A stretch of DNA of 64,000 nt from Atrichornis clamosus (lineage: Eukaryota; Chordata; Aves; Passeriformes; Menuridae). Of this stretch, positions 30,921 through 45,480 are shown piece after piece. The number at the start of each line of letters is the position of its first letter. Positions within the stretch are counted from its first letter, which is position 1. The translations under genes were made by a program, and so were the position numbers. Location: the NCBI GenBank assembly GCA_013400975.1, contig WBMZ01005355.1:124001-188000 (forward strand), written 5' to 3'. The notes below the pieces were generated by a model. That model ran no database searches. It saw only the letters and a list, made by a program, of their open reading frames with translations, and was not told the DNA's origin.

Positions 30921-33783
30921 AAAGACACAGAATTGTGGCAAAGGAACAGGGGTTTCCAGGACCCCACAGAGAAACAACACGAAGACCAAAATTAAAGCAT
31001 TTCAAGGGGACAGGGTTTCTTTGTTGGGCTCTAAAGCCCGGACAGGGACAATGGGAAAAGCTGAAAACTGAAAGCACGACAAAAACCTCAAGGTTTATGG
31101 GGCAGAGAACACGATCCAGAGAGCCCGGGGCAAGGCACTCTCTCCCACTTCAGACGTTTCCCACCTACGTTTACACACCTCTTACTTCCCAAATCACAGA
31201 ATTCAGGTATTCAATGTTGAATGTCCAAGTTCTAATGGATCAACGCCTGTGCTTGGCAATGTTTGTTCTTAGGCCTCAGTTTAGAAAAAAAGATCATTCC
31301 ATAGCTTGGAGCAGGATAAAAAAGCCACTTCTTCCCTTACAAGATTTGAATTTAAGTCCTTATAATTAATAGCCTGAGTAATACCCTTTTATATAATGCA
31401 GCTCATTCATTACATCTCACCCACACTTAAATGCTGTTTCATATTTCTGATGGTGAATATTCCATTATTTCAGCCAAAAATAGTTTTTATTTTCAATCAT
31501 TTTATGCCTTGTAATGCTGCACACCGCAGGGTGCTTAAATCCTTCACAAATTGAGTAAAATAATGCAGTAAAACTGTACGAAAGCAAGTGATTTATAGAA
31601 AACTTCATGTTCTCTCCATAAACAATGTGAGACTGTTAGAGATGTGGATGGAAAATAACTAATTCCAGAAGATTCCAAGTGGCATGCAAACAGATGAATT
31701 CTACATGAATTATGCTGAAGCATTATAATAATGTAGAAGTAATTTCAGGCTCCAAAGTTTGAAAAAGTGCATCCCACATACAGAACAGTAGGACACATCA
31801 ACAAACTACCAGAGAAGAAATGAAACTTCCATTAATACCTGGATGCACCACGGATTTTCAGTGTAGCTGGAACTTTGCTCTAAAGCTGTCATAATTAATT
31901 TGCAAATATATCATTCCTAAAAGCAGTGGAGAACGGGACTTTAGAAAGGACTAAACTGTCTTAGGCAAACAGCCAGGAGAGAGGGAGAGAATCACAAAGA
32001 GGTCACAAAACACTCCAGCCAGACTCTTTCCATAGAAAGTTCCTTTAGAAAATTAATTTCTTCACTAGTCTGGGTAAAAACATCCCTTCAAACTGGAGGG
32101 CAAAGCTACACCACCTAAAGCCCACAGTTTCAGTGCAGCAAGAATTCTCCTGTGACACAGGCTGTCTGTGCTTGACGGGCAGAAAACAAGCTAAAAACAA
32201 ACCTCAACCTGTCAAACTCTGCTAAAGAAGGGAAAGTTAGTCTGTAGTTTCCTATCTGCTTCACACGGGCACAAAAACCAGCAGCACTGCTGAAAGAAAT
32301 ATTCCTGGTGCCTGCCCCACTCCCCAGCTGCTTATTCCTGCCCTGGACCAGACCCTGCTTTTTGCAGACACTCTCAGTTGAGTGGGCACAAAGGCACTTT
32401 CTTATTCAAGCATTCCCTCCTTGGCACTTACTGGTGCTTTTATGCTGATGCAGCCAAATAATCCAAGTTACTGCCCAGGAAAGGATGGGTGCGCAGGAAA
32501 TCAGCCAGGGAACTGCCTGAACTGCAGCAAATTTAAGTTGACCCGGGCTGTGGAAGAACACCAGAGCCTTCACCATTGGCTCATCATCTTCACAACAGAG
32601 ATTACACAGGAAAATTCCTCTCTCGGGTTTTGCCCCATTTCCCCAACCATCTGCTTCTCCTTTATTTTAACATGACATACCCCTAAAGCCTAAGACTGGA
32701 CTTTTAATTAATTGTTACATTCTAGGCTGTCTGAGTTACAGTAGATGTGATTGGTGAGAATTTCTACAGCTGGAAACCCAATGGATGCATTTGTTCTGAA
32801 GCTCACTGACTGGATAAAACTCATTAAAAACAGATTTATGATAGTGATTCAGAATTTGGAACAAATTGAAGATGAGCAACAACAAAAAGAAATGAACAGA
32901 GAAAATGTGTTCTATTATTTTTAAAACGTGTGGTGCTGACAACTCACATCAACCCTGCTGAGGACAGAGCCCGGTTCCTTTCTTTCCCTGCCTTTAGATT
33001 TGCTCCTTTCTCTGCACTTCCTTACGGAACAACTGCAGAATAAAAAGGGTTTTTTGACAATTTTTTTCTTGGACATACTTCTGCTAAGCAACAGCTGACA
33101 CTACAACTAATAATAGTAATGCCAGGTATTGCTGTAATCAGGAATTCATGGTTCATTTCCCTGCTGCATAATGGAACCTCGATCTTCTCACAGAACTTTC
33201 CCACTTCTGGTTTTAAAAAAAAATTAAACTATTTGAATCGCTGTAAGTTTTTGTAGAAAAGCCGCAAAAAAATACAAACTTTTCTTTTGAATTACTGCTG
33301 CATAGTGTAAACTGGTATTTCACACATTTACTTTTTTGTTTGCAAGGGAAAACAAAAGATTGTATTTATGTCTTAAAAATACACAAAAGGTGGGTTTTTT
33401 TTGTTTGGGTTTTACATCCATTCACAGAGACATTAATCCAGTAAGTCTATTAAGAAGTGCAAGGGGTATCACAAGTTCAGTTGTAGCAATTAGTCATATT
33501 TCAGCTTGAAATGACTCTCTGCTCTAAAGAAAAAGATTATGGTTTTTCTTCTTGCTCTATTACCCAACTGGCATTTAAATCAATCTGCTGAAAGTGTATC
33601 TGCTTCAATGGAAGCTCAAAATAGCCCATTAAAGGAATATGCAAATCTCTGAGCTTTTTGGGTTTTTTAATACTTTAATCTAATAAGAACATATTACATG
33701 ACTAAGAAATTCTGGCTGAATCTGTTATTCAGCTCTCCTTCAGTGCTTCCATAATTCCACTTTTGCTGTCATGAATAAGACCC

Positions 33784-33801
33784 AAAAAAAAAAAAAAAAA
33801 A
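33784..33801. repeat. Poly-A tract (18 A)
   Basis: Uninterrupted homopolymer with no gene-like sequence before it. Confidence 0.95.
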
Positions 33802-33924
33802 GCTATTTTACTGGCAAGATGTTTATAAGAAACATCAAGTTCTTGTACAGGTTGCAGGAAACAAAGCTTCATCCCAACACATATTCCTAGGATTTAGTAC
33901 AGTAAGGAAAGTCTTTCCAGAGAA

Positions 33925-34142
33925 CATAGAATCATGGAATGGTTTGGGTTGGAAGGGACATTAAAGCTCATCCAGTTCCACCCCCTGCCATGGGCAGGGA
34001 CACCTTCCACTATCCCAGGTTGCTCCAAGCTCTGTCCAACCTGGCCTTGGACACTTCCAGGGATGGGGCAGTCACAGCTTCTCTCTGCCAGGGCCTCCCC
34101 ACCCTTAGAGAATTTCTTCCTAATCTGACTCTAAACCTGGCA
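33925..34142 (-). mobile_element. CR1 LINE, 3' end, antisense
   Basis: Reverse-complement CR1 3' end of about 218 bases. Plus-strand landmarks are ATAGAATCATGGAATGG, TTTGGGTTGGAAGGGAC, CATGGGCAGGGACACCTTCC, GTCCAACCTGGCCTTGGAC and GAATTTCTTCCTAATC. Relative to the 28.6 kb copy it lacks several bases in the CTCTGGGCAACCTGTGCCAGG block (here CTCTCTGCCAGG near 34080-34092). 5'-truncated. Confidence 0.95.
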
Positions 34143-37100
34143 CATGTTTTATTTCAATGGGAACCATCACTGCAGGGACTTCAGAGTTGCCCCCTCCACA
34201 AAAATGCTTCATCAAAAAGTTTTTATTCCCCAAATCCTACCAGGAGAGTTGGATTACCTTTCAACTCTACTGTTAAGCAAAGCAGCATCGGGAAATTCAT
34301 TTCTTGCTGCTGTTACCAGATTTGATAAATACATGCTGCATCTCAGGAGTATGGAGGGATATTGATTAGAGGAATGGTCTCCTGCCACAAGCCATTGCCT
34401 GCTGGGTTCTGCTCCCTTCAAAGAGACAGTGAATCACCAAACCTTACACAGAGGAAAAAACAGGAGGCTGCTGTGAATTAGTGACAAATGGGGTACTGTG
34501 AGTTCACTAGACTCATTACTAAAAGAAAATGAAAAGGACCAGATCTACACCTCCAAAAATACCCCACATCGATCAAAATACTGGCTCTTTACCCTTGGTG
34601 GCACTTGTAAATAAGTCATTTGACGGAAAACAAATACAACCGAAAAAAAACAACATAAGAGTTTAACTTTTTACAGTTTATGTTATGCATTAACTAGCTC
34701 AATTTTTTGGAGTAAGATGCAACCAAAACCTGTCAAACTTCCATTATACTTGTAGTGTTTTGACAGCAGCTGGCACACACTGTTCTGATTTACAGTGATG
34801 CAGATTTTAGCTTGTTTTCAGGAGCTTTTGTACAACACAAATTGGCCTGTCATGCTTTCTGTTGGCATCTTCATTGCAGGATCTTACATGTTAGACTTGG
34901 TTAAAGGGTTTTAAAAATGGCCTATGGCAAAAGAAGACAGGAATGAAACCCCATACCATGGGGAAAATTATTCCTACTTCAGGGTACTTATTCAATTTGA
35001 TACAAGAATTATTAAAGTCTCAGCATACTCAAGAGACTTTCAGCCTTCTTGGTGAATGACCCCTCTCAGCACACTTTGTGCATTTAAATTCTAATTCCGG
35101 CAATGCCATATAGTTTATTATTCTGTTAGCAAGGAATGCACAATAAAGCTTGATCTGCTTTAAGAGGAAAATGCATTTCTGCTCACGTGACAGCTTCCTG
35201 TGCATAGTGTTCACACCTGTGTTAATAAATTTTTGTTCATGCCCTCCCAGCTCCTCCAAACACCACGTGAGCAGAGCTCTCCTCCCTGCTCAGCTAATGG
35301 ACACTATGTCAAAACAGAGAGCGAGGTTTTCACTTTTGCTGAGCAACACACGACTTGGTTTCTCTCTTGTTTACCATTGATTTCTCTTTGTAAACAAAAT
35401 TGTTATCCTTCCTGACTGGAGCATTATGATTCATCAGGTTGCAGGAGAGGGGAGCTGTCTTGGGTTGCCTGATAATTACAGGTTTATAAATGAACACCAG
35501 TGGGATTTATCCCATGTGCACATTTAGACATTTGCAGAGATCATATTTGTTTGAGCTCACGGCTTTGGAATCAATGCAGAGAAGCAGGCACACCTCTTAA
35601 AAGCACTGCTTCATCCTGATATAAATTGCTTGCATCATGGGAAAAAGTCCCCTGTTAGAAAAGATGGATACTACTCTCTTTAAAAAATTCTTTACGATGA
35701 GATTAATCACATCTGAGCAGGGCCCACTCCTCCCCACAGGCTACAGAGGGATCCGAGACATCTCTCAGTGTAACATTTACAACATTGGCATTTAAATGTG
35801 AGCAGATTAATCTCGTGCTATAGGTTGGATAAAGTAAAATAAGGTTTGAAGAGGATAATCTGTGTACGCGTCGAGCCCCGAGCCAGCTCCTGCTGCTTGG
35901 CTGTGCCTGGCTCTGCAGCGGGCCAGGAGCAGCCCCTGTGCTGCTGGGACCAAACCAGAGCTGATGCTCTGCCTCGTGCCTCCTGCTCCCATTAGCACCA
36001 CACTCACTGAAGATTTCTTTCCTTGTGGTTTGAGGTTAAAAAGTGCCTTTATCTGCACTCTGGAGCCTAAGTGCTGCCCTCCTTCCCCAGAGCAGGGGCG
36101 CGGGTATTTGACCACGCGGCCTTGGAGGCCTCGCTCCAAACACAGGGGAAGCTGCAGGGAGCTCATTTAGGACCAGGGTGTGTGTGAGGACAGGCAAACC
36201 AACGTCCCCTAAAAATAGAGCACACTGACTTGCAGCCTCTTCAGTCCATTCCTTCCCTTTTTGGACCAATTTCTGGACATATTATGCACGCTGAAAGAAG
36301 AAATTCAAATTCCCTGGTGGCTATTAGCGTGTCTAGACTCATTCATTGACCCAGATGATGTCTTAATTGCCTCTTTTCTATCTGATGGGGAAAATATACT
36401 CTGACTTCTCCTGGTTGCAAGCTTTGTCATTAAGTTTTCTAACTCAAATCACTGAATTTAATGAAAATTGGTGATACTCCATGTTCTCTGAGACTGAGTT
36501 ATGTGCAGCACTTATCACAGGCTTAACAGGAGGCACAGGAAGCCTCTGCCCATCTATATGTTTCAGAACTTCAGATTTTTGGGCTCTTGGCTACTAGACA
36601 AGGTAGTGGCTGCTACCTATGAATCTTACTATCTTTTTATACAATATACTAGGTGAACATGAGTGAAATAAATTCAATTTACATGTACATTTTTATAAGC
36701 ATTTAACAATTTCAGATTATATAAAGCTTTTTATAATTTTCAGATGTGTTCAACTTTAGAAATTGCCTGTAAATTTAAAAATTCACTACAAACCAGTACT
36801 ATCTCACCATGCTCTGCAGAAAAATTCCAAAATGAAAATAAAATGGAGCCAGAAGTTGTGGTATAACTTCTGCTATTATTACTTGTCGAGAGGAGAATAA
36901 ATGTATTTTCTCTTTGCATGGCTCACCAAACATCTGAGAGCAGCCAGCCACTACTCAGATTAGCAATCCAATTTTTGGATTAAGTGGTAAGAAATCTGAA
37001 TTTCCAATTGGAAATCTGTGTTCGTGTGATAGGTCTTCATTTGTAGCAAGGAACCTGTCCCTCAGATGAAGCAACACATTGGGCAGTTGCATCATTTCAT

Positions 37101-40100
37101 GATTTTAAGATTAAAAGAGCCTAAGAGGCTTTTGGACTGCATGCTGCATCAAATTTACACTGCTGCATCAGCGAGCACTAAAAGCCAAAAAAGTATTAGT
37201 AGATTTAGCAGATTTAAGCAAGGATGCATTTCACTGATTACTTCCTGCTAATGTAATTTTGTTTTAATCATTTAAACTATTAATACATCACTTGTATCAC
37301 GAAGATAGAGGTATAGTGTGCAGTGTGTATCGTGGGTCGCTTACTGAGTACTTTTATCCCTGTGGAATTTCCAGTTTGAATAATAGGCTTTTATACAAAA
37401 AGCAATCAGCAGGTCATAACGTTAACCTCTTACTCCAATCCCTTCTCTGTGTAATGCCCACTAGAAACAGTAATTGAAAACTACTTTTAAAAAGTCTCCC
37501 AGGTTTCCGAACTAAAACGGAGCACGAGGACTTGACTGCTGCAAAATCTGGCCAACACAGGGAAGAAGCAGCACGCTGAGCCATCAGGTTGGAGGAACAG
37601 CTCACCTCAAAGGTGCAGAAATTATCCTCCCTCAGTGCTTTCTTTGTGAGAGCAGAGTGACTTGGCTGCCAAAACTTTCTTCACACCTTTGACCCAGTGA
37701 TGGCGTTTTTAGGGCTTTATGGGCCTGTTCCAGCACATGCATGCACAGAGAAAATGCAACAAATAAACCATCCCAGAGCTGTATTATAATAAGCACTTGA
37801 AATCAACTATGGTTTGTAACATGAAGTTTCTGTTCCTTTGCTTAACGCACTTAATACTCTTTTCCATTCTTTCAAGTACTATTTTTATTCTGCTCAAAAC
37901 ATGACTGTCTTCGGGGACAACATGTTCATTCAAAGTATGAATGCTTCATTCATGGCCTTCGACAGCCTGAAAAGAAATTTTCCTGCAGAATATATGGTTG
38001 TGTATTTTCCTTCACACAAGTCCCATCATGAATGATTCTCTTTCACACCAATTTAAGTAATTTCCTGGAAAAATATGACTACTGCAGTCCTTTGCCTCTG
38101 CGTGTTTGTAATTTTTCCCTTACCACATTCTCAAAAATGTATTCATTTTCCCCTTACCATTTTCTCTAAAACGAATACATTCAGGCAGCAAACCTCTCCT
38201 TGGTGTGGCTGATCACAGCTCCTTTTATATCACGGTATCAACAGAAGGATTACACTACAGGAGATCCTATATTTCTATTTTTTGGGGGAGTTTTGTCGCT
38301 TCCTAAGCTGAACCTTCAGACTATTAGGATAAACGCAGAACTTGAATTTTCTCCTGTAATAAATCAGTATTAAGAATGATCCAGGGAAAATATAAACAAA
38401 GTCTGTAACCAAAACACAAGGAGCCTTCCCGGAGGTTATGTGCCAGTCTAAATCTTGTCACATAATTCAGTTCAGTGATGACTTCTGCTGACAGCTGTGT
38501 CCTGCCATGGATCTGTCTGGATGCAGGATTTTCTCCCACCCCAGTTCAATGTCAGGAAGTTTGTAAGCAGCAAGTGTTACAGCCAGACTCCAGGTGCTAC
38601 ATGGTAAAGACATTTTCAAAGAACTCTTGATTTAGGTCTAACAAAATGATATCCTAAAGCATTTTAACAGAACACTTATAATGGAAAGCAGTGTGAAGAA
38701 ATGCATGTCAAAAATATTTTTAAAAAATAGGTTTTGCTGTAAAATATGGTTATATGAATGATTAATGTAGTCCCCTTTATAACTAATTTCCACTAGAGGT
38801 TGAAATGAACATTTTTTCATAAACACAGTACCATATTTTTTCCAGTAATAAATTTGTCCTAAACATCATTCTATAGAAGTTCCATCAGAAGTATGGCAAG
38901 TTTGAATGTTTCAATAGTTCAGTAAGAAAAGAAGGACAAAGAAATCGAAATAACTAAAGGATATTTATGGTGTGATGTTGTTCAGTACCAGGGAGATCAG
39001 GATGAAACAGCTCTGGAGATTTCTCCCCTTTCACAAATATATGAAACACTTCAGTGCTCCAAGGGAACAGAATTACGACTTTTACTGAGGGACATTTCAA
39101 GCATTTTCCTACTTCTGACCACAGAACCATCACTTTGCAGAGGACATTAATAAGGCATTTCTAAAACCTACGTGAATTTTGTGAGGTGAGAGAAAGGAAC
39201 TGGTGTCACCTCTCCAAATTGTGATGTAGGGAAAAAAACCCCAAGTAGTTTAACATTAGTCCAGTGCATGTGGGTTTAATTTTAAAACAGCAAAAAAGCA
39301 TTTGAAGCGATGGACTTGAAGGCCTGGATGCTCCTGCTGTGTGGAGCAGAGAGATTCCAGCACAATGCCATTTCCATTTTTAGTTCCCTGCAAAATGCCA
39401 AGCTGCTGTGACAGGTACAACCACGGAAGACAAATAAAAGCTTCTTGCTCTGCAAGTCCCTTAGATTAAAAATGCCTTGATGAAAATTGCAGGAGTTAAA
39501 TAAAATTTTGTCTCATTTTCTTTAGCAATTCAGAGTTTCAAATTTATACCTAAATGGTAAAAAATTCCTTTTTCTACTGAGTCTATTATAATACCTCAGA
39601 GAAGTAACATTCAAGTGTTCTGAAATATGGACAAATGGACAAGTTAGACACATCCAATGTGTTTTTAAAAATAACAACTGACAAAACCATCCAAGTGATG
39701 ATCATGCCTAAATTTTAAAACAAACTATGCAGCTTGTGCCACTTCCAGAATAGACTCTAGGTACCATAATAGTTCCTACATTTTCTGTTTAACTTTTGAC
39801 ATTCTTTGCCCTTTCTTTCCTCTGCATTTCTAAATGTAGGTCGAGGTCTGCTAAAATTGACTTGTAATACATTTTATCTTTTGTATTATAGAACCTCTCT
39901 CTTGCATGGCAATAAAAAGAATATTTCTTTTTGACAGGTACAGAAAAGCTTGTTGGAGTATGAAGATGCAGTTGTTAAAATTGGAATCAAACTAATGCAA
40001 GTGTTTCCAAATTTTAAATTCTTGCTGGAAACTTTTTTCTACCTTAAATTTAGGGAGCTTAAACATGTATTTTGGTATTAGACTGAATTCCTAAAAAACG

Positions 40101-43100
40101 TGGACATATGGAGAGATGTAATATTGTAGCATGTGCATGGTTCCCAAACTAGGTTTGGTAGCATGCTAATTTGCAAATGACTTTAAAAAAAAAAAAAATC
40201 TTAAAAATTTGTCCTTATTGGAAACGCATATTTAAGAATTCAAGTATCATTCTAATGGCTTGTGACTGAGTTGCAGCAGCAACTTCAGGACTGGCAGTTT
40301 TTCAGTTTAGCTTTTCTGAGGCCCCTTGTTTTCTGGCTGCTTCTGCATTTAGCCATTAATGTCTCAGTCAAAGGCCCTTGGAAGCTGCTGGGTGACTGCA
40401 CTGAAAGGGCCCAACCAAATAAGAAAGGCCCTTCTCGAAGATGAACTGAAAAGGGAAGCAAACACTGTTTGTTCACCTCGCTGCTGCCTCAGCATGAATA
40501 AAGAGACCTTCAAACTACACCAGAGGTGTTTATTCAAAAAATAAATACCTCCTTTCTTTCTGTTTTTTTTTTGGCATAGCCTTTGAACAACCTAAATAAA
40601 CAGCAAAATATAGTATTAATGAAATTGTGAACTTACACCTACGTAAGTTAACTTCTTATAAAAAGAAATGTTTAAAATTCCACTTTTCTTAAAAGCTATT
40701 ATGCTGTTACCCTTCTACAGAGAACCCATTCTGAGTGTGAGCTCAAGCATTCTCTTTTTGACACATTTTAACATTTGTCTTCAGTATCCTTACCCTGGCT
40801 AAATTGGGTTCTTAGGGAAATCAAGACAGACAATTGCAAAGCGGAGATTTAAACAATAAAACAGGGAGCAGTACAAGTAAGAAAAGAAAATGATAATTTT
40901 AAAAAACCCCAAACACTTCAAAGAATATTAATGGTATTGCTGATGACCAGGGTAGAAGGGGTTGTAGTTTCATTTAGGAGACCCCTCAGGACACAGCAGA
41001 AGGAGCAGAAGGATGAGCACAATTTGCAGAACCTGTCCCCAGGTGAAGCACGAGCTGTGTGCTCCTCACTGCTGTGGCACGCTGACCTCAGAGCACTGCA
41101 GGGCTCAGGAAAAGTGCAGTACCTCGGCCAAGAGCGCTGCTGGACATGCAGCCCCAAATCTTTATGGTCCCTACCTTTAGTTCCATCCATACAAGAAACA
41201 CTTGGCTTGGTTTTAGGAAGGTTTTGACCAAAAGTTTCTAAAAAAACCACTGGAATGGCTCAGACTAAAAATAATTTTTAGCTGCAGATAGACCTCAGAC
41301 CTTCTCTCATTTGTTCTTAAAATTTAGTATTTCATGTGTTGATACATTAAAAATCACCCTTTTATATTTTTAGTTAGAAGTCTTGATTTCAAACTAAAAT
41401 GAGGTTCAAAGAAGCAGACAATTCTTGCTTATGTGTGCTAAAATTGAAAATCCATTCTGACACACTAAGGAAGAGTTTCCCCACAAGAATATATTTCAAA
41501 TGTTTTTGAGGTTTAACCTTTCTTTCTGAATTGCCTTTGTTGTCATGCCATCCTTTGTTTCCAAGGTAGCAGGAGCAAATAAGAATCAGTGCTGAGCCAA
41601 TCTTGTCTGTTTTGTGTGGACTCACGTTATTCCTCTAAATCCAATCTGTTCTTTTGTGCAAAAATACCAGCGTTGAGTTCATGTAAAATTAGGATCGAGG
41701 AGCCTTTCAAATGGTAAGGAAATTTTCTTCAGTCATTTCTAGATGATAGCTGAGACCAAATTCAATGAATTAGAGAACTACAACTGAATTAGGAAGATCT
41801 ACAGATCCAATGGCTCAACATTTCCAAAGAATAGAGTGAAACTTCCATATGGGGAAAACAACTCTTCAGTGTTCAAGTACTTGGGTGGTGACAGCCCTGT
41901 AAATCCAATTCAGCGCACGAGTCCCACTGCTTCCCCCAATATTCTAAGACATCTATGGCATCTGAATTCTCCTGTATTGGCAGGATATCTGCTGATTGCT
42001 GCCAGCTTTGAACAACCAACCCACTATCTCTACATATGACAAAGAAAACTGGGGCAAACATTCAAATCTGACAGCTTGTTGGAGAGGGAGAGAGGAAATC
42101 AATTAAAAGAGAGAGGCAAATATCTTCTCCTCCTCCTCTTGTGTGGTTCAGGAGAGCCAAGCCATGCCACACTGAACGTGATGGCAGCAGCCCTGTTTAG
42201 TCATCTGGCACCACAAAGCAAGGCTGGAAGGTTATTGCAAATAACACTCCTGACCCTGCCTAGACAGACTACTTTAAATAACAACCAAAATGTTAATACA
42301 GCACGAATTTGTCTGCCAACAGTGTTTCATTCTTTTGAGACTGGAACGTAGCAAATCTTTTTAGAGAGGCAGACGAGCAACTGGATTGCACGAAAACAGA
42401 GACTTGGTTTTGTTCTCAGGTCATTTTAGGAGTGTAAATTTTAATTTGTCTTGCAAAAAGCCTTTAAAAACTGTACATCAAGCTAAAGAACACCAAGATA
42501 TTATCAAGTATTTTATATTTTTCACCTTTGCACACACTGGAAACAATGCAAATCACCACTTTCATTTTGCTTATCAAGCCTGAGACTAAAATGAGAAGGC
42601 GGAAGGGGAAAGGGAGGAGAACATTTGCTGATTTCTTCACACTAAATATAAGAAAAAACCTTTTCCAAGTTCTGGCCTCCATTAAAAACTACTCTTGTTG
42701 TCCATAATACTGCAAAGGAAATGTTCTCAGCTTCACTTGTGCAACAAATACAACAGCATTTAATCCAAACAGGCATATATGGCACAATTTAATATGATCA
42801 GTCCCAGGAAACAAAATTCTTGAGAATAAGCTTATGAACAATTGAATATCTTCTCCATTCCCAGATCCAATTACAAAGCTGCCTGTCATTGCTTTAGAAT
42901 TTCTTTTCACTACTTATCTAACTGGATTCTCTTTCTTCCCTTTTGCACACATCTCTTATACAACTTTATCTTCATTTTTTCCACAATTCACTCCCTGTTG
43001 GGCAATATCTTTCTTTCCTAAATTTCCATAGTGAACCGTCTCTTATTCACTTTCCTTTCAAAGAAGAATTTCAAACAGTTTTGTAATCTCCTTTTTCTCC

Positions 43101-45401
43101 CTCATAATTTTCTAAGTATTTTTATTCATAGTTTTCTTGTAGTATTTTCTTTTCCTGAATTTAACTGTGAAAATGACTTGACATACAGTTAGAAAGACAG
43201 CACACAAAAATAGGTTATTCTAATGATGTAGTGTCTTAGAATTTCATCACCAAGGTAGAAATGTTATTAAAAATAACTAAGTTTTCCACATATTCATCTC
43301 ATTTTGGATGTGGTTATGAATAAAATGTACAGAGTGAAATGATAGCCACAAACCCCCACTTAGTTTGTGTTGCCTCAAGAAAGAGAATCAGTCAACACCA
43401 GACGAACCCAATCCAACAGGGAGCAGAGTACTAAAGTCTTTTCACATTAACATGGACAATCCCAACAGTATTCACTTTACTTAATACTAACTAGAAAGCA
43501 TTACGTAAGTCTGTTTAAAATATTCAAATGAAGCTTTGTTAAATTTTTATTTAGAGCTAGAACATATGATCAGCTTAGCATCACCAAACTATCTAATTAG
43601 CCATCTGCTTCTTGGAATTTTGTTAAATATGTATTATATACATCTAACAAAAGAGTATTTTATCAGCCCATGTAGTCTCCTGCCATCACATTAAAGTGCA
43701 GGACCAATGAAGCCTTCTCTGGGCATGGAGCTAATGCGGAACCAGACATTGCAAATAATATTAAAAAAATACCCTGAGAGCCAGGAAAATATTAAACAAC
43801 ACAACTTGCCCCATAAACTCAACCCATTGTCTTCTGCTCAATAAGGAACGTCCACAAGCCATGGCCTATTAAATTCATTTAACCCTTCTTTCCACTGTGA
43901 CACTTGGCTATTTATTTCTTTCAATTCTCCTCTCCAGACATGAGGACTTAGGCAAAATTTGTATTTTCAGGAATTGTTGAAAGTGTCAAAGAGCACCAAG
44001 AAGTTTATTTTCCCACTTGCCAGGGGGTTGTGACTGTCTGAGAGATCCCCTTTTAAAGCTGTAGGGCCAAGACTGCGAACAGAACCAAAAGATCTCTTCT
44101 GTGCTGGCACAACTGTCTGTGCCAAACCTCAGGGCTGACCCGAACCCAAAATATGTGCAGTTTTTGAACCAGTTAGGAAGGAAAAATAAAGCATTCCCAC
44201 TAAGCTTTGTCAGACAATATAGGTGATATATTCAGCATTTTCTTCAGCTGCCCCGTCCTTTTCTTTCAGGGGCAGCAGTTCTCTGAGGAGCAAAAACTCC
44301 TCTCTCAAATCTAAAGTTTCTCTTCCCATTCTGCTGCTTTACTGATCTCTTAACCAGCAAAGGGCCATTAGGGCTCAGCTAAACCAGCACAACAATCCTA
44401 ATGCTATTAAGCAGACAATCCAATTAAGCCATTTCCAAGTAGTGTTTGTCATTAAAGAGAGCTGTAAGTGAGCAGCAAGTCCATATCCAAAACCCAGTAA
44501 TGGGAATTTTCTAGAAATAGGCCTGCCAAGGCTTTTAGCTCGATAGAATAAGAACCAAGAGGATACAGTTTCTGAATATTAGTATCTTTAATACTGAGAA
44601 GCATTTCTACTCCATGACAAAGGACTGTTTTGGGGTTTATACAGTGCAATTTGGTCACAATCTACGTGCAGCAAAAATGTGCTGACAAACATGCAGAGAA
44701 CTTTGCCAAAATTCTACTGGTATGTTTGATGCCAAAGAATACTATCCTCTAGTACTTCTAATTCCAATACTAAACTTCAACATTTCCAGTGGTCATTACT
44801 TCTGTAAGTTATCCCTTTACAGAATCTACTCTGCTTCTTAAGAATATTGCTTGTCTGTACTTTATATTTTCAAAAATGAAACCAAAAGAAGCTTCCAATC
44901 TGATGATGGACTGAAAGGTCATCATTGCAGAAAACAGAAGCCACAGCATCGTGTATTCTTAAAAAAAAGAGACAACTTCACATCCAGAGTTGCTCATATA
45001 TAAAAAGAAATGGAAAGGGTGGAACCAGGAGGAGACACACAGAACCATTTTTTCACTACCAATTAACCTAAAGGTTAGTTGGAAAGTACTAAATGAAAAA
45101 ATCAAACAGGAAGAGGTTTAAGTGCTGGCAGATTCATCAAAGGATAGCTACTACACTACTGCTAGCTTAATTATTATGAAATTCAATTAAATATTAATAT
45201 TAATAAATGAATAACAATAGATAATTACATCCTTGTGAATACTTAATAAGCCAAAGTTTCCTTACACAAACTCCTACTGGACACAAAATGGAATTATTCC
45301 TGCCCAATGAAGGGAGGCAAACAATTGCTGCTACAATAAATTTTTTTTTTAAAGAGAGAAAAGCTGTAAATGGGCAAGACAATGTCTCTGCACTAACACC
45401 A
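34143..45401. other. Unique non-coding sequence
   Basis: Eleven kilobases with no recognised transposon or gene. GC-richer sequence at 35860-36160 has scattered CpG and overlapping frames of 102 and 119 codons on opposite strands. A pyrimidine-rich stretch lies at about 42900-43160. The 37050-37260 block resembles conserved non-coding DNA by eye. Confidence 0.5.
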
Positions 45402-45480
45402 GGATCCCGGAGTCACTGAGGTTGGAAAAGTTGTCTGAGACCACTGAGTCCAACCTGGGACATAAGCATGAGGTGCATTC
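45402..45480 (-). mobile_element. CR1 LINE fragment, antisense
   Basis: GGAGTCACTGAGGTTGGAAAAG, then TTGTCTGAGACCACTGAGTCC, then AACCTGGGAC matches the reverse complement of the CR1 terminal region (consensus GAGGTTGGAAAAGACCTCTAAGATCATCGAGTCCAAC). Only the last 60 to 80 bases survive and they are diverged. Confidence 0.75.

Larger units (their letters stand above)
28926..33924. other. Unique non-coding sequence with a small CpG-dense spot
   Basis: No gene or repeat family recognised apart from the CpG-dense spot at 30.84-30.92 kb, listed separately. Open frames of 86 to 191 codons cluster there on both strands. An 18-A run is at 33784-33801. Confidence 0.5.

Noticed and set aside
31194..31230. 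CR1 tail starting at AATCACAGAATTCAGG
   Set aside because: Similarity ends after about 15 bases; no downstream CR1 blocks follow.
30794..31369. 191-codon plus-strand frame
   Set aside because: It crosses a composition change, has no recognised motif, and is overlapped by 96 to 130-codon frames on the other strand.
35029..35259. Minus-strand frame with a CxxC then H pattern (CTKCAERGH)
   Set aside because: It resembles half of a zinc knuckle but lacks the final cysteine and any retroviral or zinc-finger context.
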